A program made the position numbers and the translations under genes. The notes under the pieces were generated by a model that was not told the origin of the DNA, did not search any database, and saw only the letters and a program-made list of their open reading frames with translations. Of a stretch of DNA of 64,000 nt, positions 55,701 to 64,000 are shown one piece after another (position 1 is the stretch's first letter; each line of letters begins with the position of its first letter). This DNA is from Paramecium tetraurelia. Taxonomy: Eukaryota; Ciliophora; Oligohymenophorea; Peniculida; Parameciidae. The DNA lies in assembly GCF_000165425.1 (NCBI RefSeq), contig NW_001799399.1:700196-764195 (forward strand), read 5' to 3'.

Positions 55701-58700
55701 CCAAAAGTCGATAGAGTTAGTCCTTAAGGCACAGATAATTTATTAGAATATGGTTATGGATTTTGGTTAAGATATTTAACAACTTATCCAGAAAGATAAG
55801 TCAATGGTAAGAATCAACCATGGTACTTCGTATCAAGATTGACTTGGAACAAGGAATATGATAATATCAGAATGGGAGACAGAACCTTAGCTGTCTGGTA
55901 AGGATAAGGATTCTATCACTTCACAACCTGCAATATCTAGAACAACAATGTCAATGTGATCAAGAATGTAGATTATCCAGATGACATTGAAGGTCTTTGG
56001 ACTTTTATTTACTATTCCTACAGCAAGAATGAAAACAGAGCCAAAGCCTTTATTAAGTATGGGGATGGCAATTTCTAAGAAGTTGATCACTAAGTCACTC
56101 ATTAACCAACTTAAATTGTTAGATTCATTTTGGGAGGTACAGATGAAAAGAGATACCCAGCTTTCAATGGTTTATTCACTTAAGTCTATTTCAACGCCAA
56201 AGTTGGTGCTTACATTGGCAGTGCAGATGCAGCTAAGAAGTTTGTTAATGAATTGTCACCTATTCCAAGAATCAGAGTCACTAATTTGATTAGTAAACCT
56301 ATTGTGTCAGATGAAATTGAAAGATAAGTTACAGACAAACCAACTGATGCTATTGTTGAAGAATAAAATCTACCAGATGAATACGGAATATCAGGTTGGT
56401 TCAAATGGAACGAAGTAGCCTAATAACCATGGCATAACATTTTCAGAGTTCAAATCAAGACTCCATCAACCGATGCATTCCTTGGAGATAGAACTCTTTC
56501 TTTATGGTTAGGAACTCCTGAAGGTGGTATCTTACACATGCCAACCTACTCATACACAAATATGAATGGAGCTGGTAATACCAATTATTGGAAGAACATT
56601 TAACATAAAGAAAGACACACTAAATGGTTCTTCGTTTACTTTGGATATTCAAAACCCAAGGCTTAAGCTTATGCCTATGTTAAATGGACTGATTCTGAAG
56701 ATTCTAACACCTATGATAAAGCTAATCACTATTACTCAGCAGTTTATTACATCTTTGTTGGTAAAGATCCACATTTCCCAGGATTCAATGGTAAATTAAA
56801 TTAAGTCACCTTTAATATTGGTGATGGATCATTCAGAACTGGAAATGATTTCACCCATCATAAGGATGTCTTTGGTTTCACTACTGGTTTAGATAAATAC
56901 ACAAAGAAAGCAGATGCTCCTTCAGTCAGACCAGGTGAAAAGGTATTAGAAAGTGCTGAAAATTCCAAGCCCCCTGTTTTAGATAAAGATGCTAATTCTG
57001 ATAAGAATTTAGAAACTTATGGTTACGGGTATTGGTTAAGATATTTGACTGCTCATCCATTTAGACAACTAAGTGGCAAGAATCAACCATGGTACTTTGT
57101 ATCTAGATTGACATGGAATAAGGAATATGATAATATCAGAATGGGAGACAGAGCTTTGGCTATCTGGTAAGGTTAAGGATACTATCATTTCACTGCATGC
57201 AATTCAAAGACTGGTAATGTGAACTAAATTCTCAACATTGATTATCCAGCTGACATCGAAGGATTATGGACATATGTCTATTATTCATTCAGCGTTGAGG
57301 AAAACTAAGCTGTTGGTTTTATCTAATTTGGTGAATCTGAACCTAAGCAAATTGTTCACAAAACATCACATGCTGCCACAAAATACGTCAGATTTTTATT
57401 GGGTGGTACTGATGAAAATAGATACCCTGCTTTCAATGGTCTATTCGCTGCAGTTTCATTCTAAACCCAAAATGCCTATATTGGAACAGTAGATGGATTC
57501 AAGAAATTAATTGCTTCAATCCCTATGCCTTCTCAAGGACTTAGAGATTTAACAACTTACAAATTAAGCGAAGTCATCACAAGAACACCAACTGACGAAA
57601 TCTCTAAAGAAGCCACTGTTGGAGGCGGCAAGGAACAATTCCCATCTGAATATGCTATTAGTGGATGGTTCTAATGGAAACCAATTGCCCAACAACCATG
57701 GCATAACCTCTTCAGAGTTACTCTTAAATAACCATCAACTGATAATTTCTTGGGTGACAGAACATTGACACTATGGGTTGGTACTCCAGAAGGAGGTATC
57801 TTACATTTCCCAACATATACATATGCAAATATGGTTGGAGGAGGAAATAACAATTACTGGAAGAATATTGTTCACAAGAATAGAATCAGAGAGTGGTTCT
57901 TTGTTTACTTCGGATACTCAAAGTCTAAAGCTCAAGCTAACGTTTATGTCAAATGGACTGATTCTGAAGATTCCTTATCATACGATAAAGCCAATCATTA
58001 CTATGCACCATAATTATACGTATTTTTGGGAAGAGACAAGCATTTCCCAGGACACAGTGGTAAAATTGCTTACATGAGATTTAATTTGGGTAATGGAGCT
58101 CATATTGATAATAACAAGTTTGATCATCCATAGGATGTAATTTGCATTTAAAGAAGGAACAGATAGATTATTCAAAAAAGATGAGTAACTCCTACCAGAT
58201 GAACCAACCAAGGATGTGTTTGAAAATGGATTTGAATAGAAAAAACCAGTTATTAATAAGGAAAGCCCATCTGAAAATGCCCTTGAAGAATATGGTTATG
58301 GTTTCTGGATGAGATTCTTGACTTCATATCCTTAAAGATTACCAAGTGGTAAGAATCAACCATGGTACTTCGTATCTAGATTGACATGGAATAAGGAATA
58401 CGATAATATTAGAATGGGAGACAGAACCCTCGCTATTTGGTAAGGATAAGGGTACTATCACTTCACAACTTGCAACTCAGTAGACAATAATCCAAACTAC
58501 ATTTAAAACAATAACTACCCAGAAGATATTGAAGGACTTTGGACCTATGTCTATTATTCATACAGTGATAACAAGAATAGAGCAGTTGGTTTTATTAAAT
58601 ATGGAAATCAAGACTTCCAATCAATCAAACATGATACAACTCATGCAACTACAAAATATGTTAGATTCATATTAGGAGGTAATGACGAGGGTAGATATCC

Positions 58701-61700
58701 TGGATTCAATGGTTTATTCGCATCTGTTACCTTTGGCACAACAAGAGGAACTTTCATTGATAGCGTTGATTAAGTGAAGAACTATTTGGCTAAAGTTGGC
58801 ACACCTGCTTCTGAATTACCTGATTTATTCAACTACAAGATTGTCGATTCCATTTAGAGCAGAGCAGCTAATGATGAACCAGTATATAAAGTGGTTGGAA
58901 AAGATAATGAAAAATTCCCTCATGAATATGCAATTAGTGGATGGTTCAAGTGGTAACCAACAGCCTAATAACCATGGCATAACCTCTTCAGAGTTCAAAT
59001 CAAGACCCCATCAACTGATGCATTCCTAGGAGATAGAACTTTGACATGTTGGGTTGGTACAGCTGAAGGTGGTATCTTACACATGCCAACATACTCATAC
59101 ACAAATATGAATGGAGCTGGTAACACCAATTATTGGAAGAATATTTAACATAAAGATAGACACACCAAATGGTTCTGGGTCTACTTTGGCTATTCAAAAC
59201 CCAAGGCTTAAGCTTATGCCTTTGTTAAATGGACCGATTCTGAAGATTCTAATACCTATGATAAAGCCAATCATTACTTTGCACCAGAATTCCACATTTA
59301 TGCTGGAAGAGATAAGCATTATCCAGGACACAGCGGAGTTCTAGCTCATGTTTAATTCAATCTTGGAAAGGATGCTTTCAGAACAGGATCAGATTTCAAT
59401 CACCAAAATGATGTCTTTGGATTTGGAAAAGGAAAGGAGCTTGTTAAAGGACCTGCTGAGTTTAAACCAAAGGAAGCTGATAACACTATATTAACAAATG
59501 CTGCCAGTTAAGCTAAGCCAGTGATCGACTAAGAAGCCAAATCAGATGCTCCATTTGAACAATATGGATATGGATTCTGGTTGAGATTTTTGACAGCTCA
59601 CCCTGAAAGATTAATAAATGGCAAGAATCAACCATGGTACTTTGTTTCTAGATTGACATAATTTGAGAAATATGATAACATTAGATTGGGAGACAGAACT
59701 CTTGCTATTTGGTAAGGATAAGGATACTATCATTTCACAACATGCAGCATTGCACCATAAAATCCAAATTTAATCTAAAACATTGATTACCCTGCTGACA
59801 TTGAAGGTTTATGGACATATATTTACTATTCATACAGTGCTGACAGCAATAAAGCAGTTGCATTCATTAAATATGGAGATTAGGAAATTAAATCAATCAC
59901 TCACAAGACAACTCATGAAGCAGTTAAATATTTGAGATTCATTTTGGGAGGTAATGATGCTAATAGATATCCTGGATTCAATGGACAATTCACTTAAGTC
60001 ACTTTCTCAACAGATGGAGCCTTTGTTGATGATTCAGCCAAGATCAATGCCTACATTAAAAACAACAAAGCACCTTCAGTCGTTGTTGCATTACAAACCT
60101 ACAAATTGGTAGAGGATGCTATTACCAGAGATCAAAATGTAGAACCTCTTGAAAAGACTGTTCAAGTTGGATTACCATTAGAATATGCAATCAGTGGTTG
60201 GGTGAAATGGAAACCAACAGCCTAAGCACCTTGGCACAATCTCTTCAGAGTTAGCTTGAAAACTCCATCAACTGATGCATTCCTAGGAGATAGAACATTG
60301 ACATGCTGGATTGGTACTGCAGAAGGTGGTATCTTACATATGCCAACTTACACATACACCAATATGAATGGAGGAGGTAACAACAACTACTGGAAGAACA
60401 TTCAACACAAAGGAAAAATCAATGAATGGTTCTACATTTACTATGGATATTCCAAGATTTCAAGAAAGGCATATGCCTTTGTTAAATGGACTGAAGGAGA
60501 GGACTCTTTGAACTTCGATGACGTCAATCATTATCTTGCATAAACACTATACTTATTTGTTGGAAGAGATAAGCATTACCCAGGACACAGTGGTAAAATT
60601 GGTTACTTCAACTTCAATGCAGGTGAAGGATCATTTGTAACAGGAAATAAGTTTGATCATCCAAAGGATATCTTCGGATTTTCAATTGGATCAGACAAAT
60701 TGTTAACTCAAAAAGATACTGAATTAAAACCAGGAGTTCCAGTTACTGAACAATTGCCCAATGGATCAGAAGACAAGAAGCCAGTCATTGAGAAGGACTT
60801 GAATGCAGATCAAAATCTAGAAGAATATGGTTATGGATTCTGGATGAGGTTCTTAACAGCCTACCCTGCAAGATTGATATCAGGAAAGAATCAACCATGG
60901 TACTTTGTTTCAAGATTGACTCAACATGATCAATATGACAATATCAGAATGGGAGATAGAACATTGGCTATATGGTAAGGACAAGGATTCTACCACTTCA
61001 CAACTTGCAATTCAGTCAACAACAATCCAAATGTCATCCAAAACGTTGATTATCCAGCTGATATTGAAGGATTATGGACATATGTCTATTACTCATACAG
61101 TGATGATAAAGCAAGAGCAGTAGGACTCATCAAATATGGAAATGATGATATCAAGGCAATTCGTCATGATGTTACTCATCCTGGAACCAAACATGTCAAA
61201 TTCATTTTGGGTGGTAACGATGCAGGTAGATATCCAGGATTCAATGGTATTTTCACTTAAGTCACATTCAGTGCTGCACCTGGAGCTTTCATTGATTCTC
61301 CTGACAAATTAAAACCACATTTGGATAAGATTGGAACACCAAATTCAGTGATTAGTGAATTGACTAATACAGTTCTTGTGGACTCTTAAATTGCTAGAGA
61401 CAAAGGAACAGATCCTATTGAAAAGACAGTTGGAAGTGAGACCACAAGATTCCCACATGAATATGCAATCAGTGGTTGGTTCAAATGGACACCTACTGCA
61501 CAAGAAGCTTGGCATAATGTTTTCAGAGTCACTCTCAAAACACCTTCAACAGATGCTTTCTTGGGAGATAGAACCTTAACCTGTTGGGTTGGTACACCAG
61601 AAGGAGGTATTTTACACTTGCCAACCTATACTTATGCAAATATGAATGGAGCTGGAAATACAAACCTTTGGAAGAACATCCCACACAAAGAAAGACACAC

Positions 61701-64000
61701 TAAGTGGTTCTTCTTGTATTTCGGATACACAAAGTTACAATAGAAGGCTTACTCCTATGTTAAGTGGACTGATGGAGAAGACAGTTTGAAGTATGACAAT
61801 GTTAACCATTACTTGGCACCTCAATTCTTTGTATTTGTTGGTAGAGATAAGCACTTCCCAGGATTCAGTGGTAAATTGGCTTACGTCAACTTTAATGTTG
61901 GAGCAGGATCATTCAGAGGAGAGAACGACTTCAAGCATCCTAAAGATGTATTTGGCTTTGAAATTGGATAGAGCAAATTATTGGACTCAAAGAAAGGGGA
62001 CTTCAATCCAAGGGAATTACAAAAGGGTACAAATCTAGAGAATGCCTTTGAAAATGATAAGCCAACAATTGAAAAAGACGAATAATCAGGAGAGTTGCCA
62101 TTTGAAGAGTATGGTTATGGATTCTGGATGAGATTCTTGACTACCTATCCAAAGAGATTAATAAGTGGAAAGAATGCTCCTTGGTACTTCTTGTCAAGAT
62201 TGACATACAATGAGAAATATTAAGATATTGCTATGGGAGACAGAACATTAGCCATTTGGTAAGGATAAGGATTCTATCATTTCACAACTTGCAGTGTTGC
62301 ACCTGCTAATGTCAATTTGATTCAGAACGTCAACTTCCCAGAAGACATTGAAGGATTGTGGACATACGTTTATTACTCATACAGTGCTGATGAAAATAAG
62401 GCTGTTGCATTTATCAAGTATGGTGATGCAGATGTTCAATCGATCACTCACAAGACTACACATCCAGCTGTGAAATTCTTGAAATTCATCTTAGGAGGAA
62501 ATGACAACAAGAGATATCCAGGATTTAATGGTTAATTCAGAACAGTGACATTCTCAACACAATCTGGTGCCTATGTTGATAAGATGGATACAATCAATGA
62601 TTATGTGAGAACAAATCCAAGTCCATCAACATTAATTCCATTATAATCAAATCAAATCATCAAGGATCCAGTCTCAAGATAAGCTGGAGATGACTTAGTA
62701 CAGAAAAGATTTGGTGGTGACGATAACAAATTCCCATTAGAATATTCATATAGTGGATGGTATAAATGGATAGATGGACCTAATCTTAATGCTTGGTATA
62801 ACTTGTTCAGAGTAACAATCAAAGATCCATCAACAGATTAATTCTTAGGAGACAGAACATTGTCAGGATGGATTGGATTTGGTAACTTGCATGTGCCAAC
62901 CTACACTTATGCTAACATGAATGGTGCTGGTAATGTTAATCATTGGAAGAACATCGAACACAAGAACAGAATCTTCAAGTGGTTCTTTGTATACTTTGGA
63001 TATTCAAAGAAAGACTAATTGGCATATGCATGGGCTCAATGGTCGACAGGAGAGAAGGATTCTTAATCATGGGAGAAATGCAATCATTATTTGACTCCAG
63101 AATTCTTCGTGTATGTTGGAAGAGATAAGCATTTCTAAGGTTTGAATGGTCAATTGGGAGCAATCAATTTCAATTTGGGACAAGGATCATTCAGAAAGGG
63201 AAATGATTTCACTCACGATGAAGATATTTTCGGATACAATGCAGCATTCACAAAGAAATAACAAGCCTAATTCGATTTGGATAGCAGAGTTGCTAAGGTG
63301 TTGACATCTAGTGTTGATTAGAAGGATCCAACATTCACAAAGAATTTCAATGGTGATGAAGTAGACAATGTTAGTGAATATGGTTATGGATTTTGGTTGA
63401 GACACTTGAACATGTACCCAATTCCAACGAATAGAGGTGTTTAAGTTGATTGGACATTTGTGGCTAGATTGAGTAAGAATGAGAAATTGGCAGATATTGG
63501 TTTGGGTGATAGAGTGTTGGCAATTTGGTAAGGAAGAGGATACTATCACTTCACTACATACAATGGTGGAAATCCAAATAACATTAACAATGTCAATTTC
63601 CCATAATTATTGGATGGTCTGTGGACATTCATCTACTATTCTCACAATTTGGATAAGAAACAATCAATTTCATTTGTCAAATTTGGAGATGCTGACATTA
63701 TCAAGAATGTTATTGCAGCTGAACACTTACCACCCTTGTTATTGAAATTCTATTTAGGAGGACAAAACTTGGTTTACAAAGGATTTAATGGTCAATTCTC
63801 AGATGTGATTGTGTCAGCTAACAAAGGTGTTTTCGTTGAGAATATCGATGATATTAAGGCATTATTAGAGAAAGTAAAATAACCAGCTACCTATGTTCTT
63901 GATGTCAAGACTAAAAAGGTCATTGAAAAGGAAGCCATATTTAATGACAAGACAGAATAGAAGGAAATTGTTTATGATGATTTGGCTTTGGCTCCAGAAT
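49715..64000 (+). CDS. Giant secreted protein of alternating jelly-roll-like domains, 5' part (paralogue 2)
   Basis: Exon 1 is 49715-50296; a 26-nt intron (50297-50322) in phase 0 joins it to one long exon that runs past the window edge. The protein starts with a signal peptide (MKKSSLILLLFLICSLQG). About 185 residues of helical, Q-rich sequence follow, then an acidic linker (SEEEPVSASALVSSSDSEDD) and, from about 50620, alternating A and B jelly-roll-like domains to the end: 11 A and 10 B in the window. A domains open EYGYGFWARFLTAYP and carry MGDRTLAIWQGQGYYHFTTC; B domains open EYAISGWFKW and carry GGILHxPTYTY and WFFVYFGYSK. Three one-base frame breaks occur, at the A-run 52644-52647, at about 54923-54928 and at 58139-58140; across each the conserved domain resumes exactly one frame on, and none is explained by an intron. 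Likely secreted or surface-bound; partner unknown. Confidence 0.85.
50620..64000 (+). repeat. Array of 21 alternating, highly similar A/B domains
   Basis: A domains begin (first E of EYGYG or its equivalent) near 50625, 51928, 53216, 54476, 55746, 57012, 58288, 59557, 60823, 62107 and 63376. B domains begin near 51268, 52564, 53843, 55104, 56379, 57648, 58924, 60181, 61459 and 62739. The A-to-A period is 1.26-1.30 kb. Copies 2-10 are nearly interchangeable, also at the nucleotide level in stretches such as AAGAATCAACCATGGTACTT, pointing to recent unequal exchange or gene conversion. The last visible B and A copies are more divergent. The array continues beyond the window. Confidence 0.9.

Noticed and set aside
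52640-58142. Programmed translational frameshifting
   Set aside because: No shared slippery motif at the three sites, and frameshifting of this kind is known from Euplotes, not Paramecium. Kept only as a remote alternative.
58137-58166. GT..AG segments at 58137 as introns explaining the third frame break
   Set aside because: The 17-nt version is shorter than any intron seen here and has the wrong length modulo three; the 30-nt version leaves the frame unchanged.

Overview
The window is a piece of a ciliate macronuclear genome, almost certainly a Paramecium species. Long reading frames open up only when TAA and TAG are read as glutamine and TGA is the sole stop. The introns I could place are 21-31 nt long with GT..AG ends, nearly all beginning GTA and ending TAG or AAG. 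Neighbouring genes lie 12 to about 270 bp apart, and base composition is strongly AT-rich. One run of N (35617-35774) marks a draft assembly.

Layout. 1-8793 (+) is the 3' part of a giant gene encoding alternating, diverged copies of two jelly-roll-like (LamG/ConA-like) domains. 8948-10358 (+) holds two tandem START-type lipid-binding genes. 10397-17801 (-) is a 2,443-residue cysteine-rich surface-antigen-type gene. 18067-22379 (+) encodes a UBR-box/RING E3 ubiquitin ligase. 22448-24842 (-) encodes a voltage/cyclic-nucleotide-type K+ channel, divergent from a cytosolic carboxypeptidase (24901-26577, +) across a 58-bp spacer. 26599-27290 (-) is a RING+PHD protein, 27561-31079 (-) the INO80 chromatin-remodelling ATPase, and 31165-35576 (-) the pentafunctional AROM protein of the shikimate pathway.

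After the gap come a trichocyst-matrix-type protein (35775-36699, +), a WD40 protein (36767-38398, -), a small cysteine-rich secreted protein (39417-40349, +), a p24/GOLD cargo receptor (40369-40980, -), a single-pass membrane coiled-coil protein (41016-42149, -), a short coiled-coil protein (42413-42814, +), an unrecognised Q/N-rich protein (42827-43643, -) and VPS11 (44021-47021, -). 47022-49714 is gene-poor and contains two decayed gene relics, one clearly from a Fused/ULK-like protein kinase. 49715 to the window end (+) is the 5' part of a second giant jelly-roll-array gene, with a signal peptide and at least 21 highly homogeneous alternating domains.

Most genes are ordinary housekeeping, membrane-traffic or surface functions. 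The least explained content is the pair of giant, same-strand repeat genes at the two edges. The diverged domains at the right edge (end of the second gene's visible part) match, position by position, the domains at the left edge (start of the first gene's visible part). The two are therefore full-length paralogues with the same architecture. Predicted size is roughly 22 kb and about 7,500 residues, a secreted beads-on-a-string protein. The second gene carries three one-base frame breaks and AROM one; draft-sequence error is the simplest reading.
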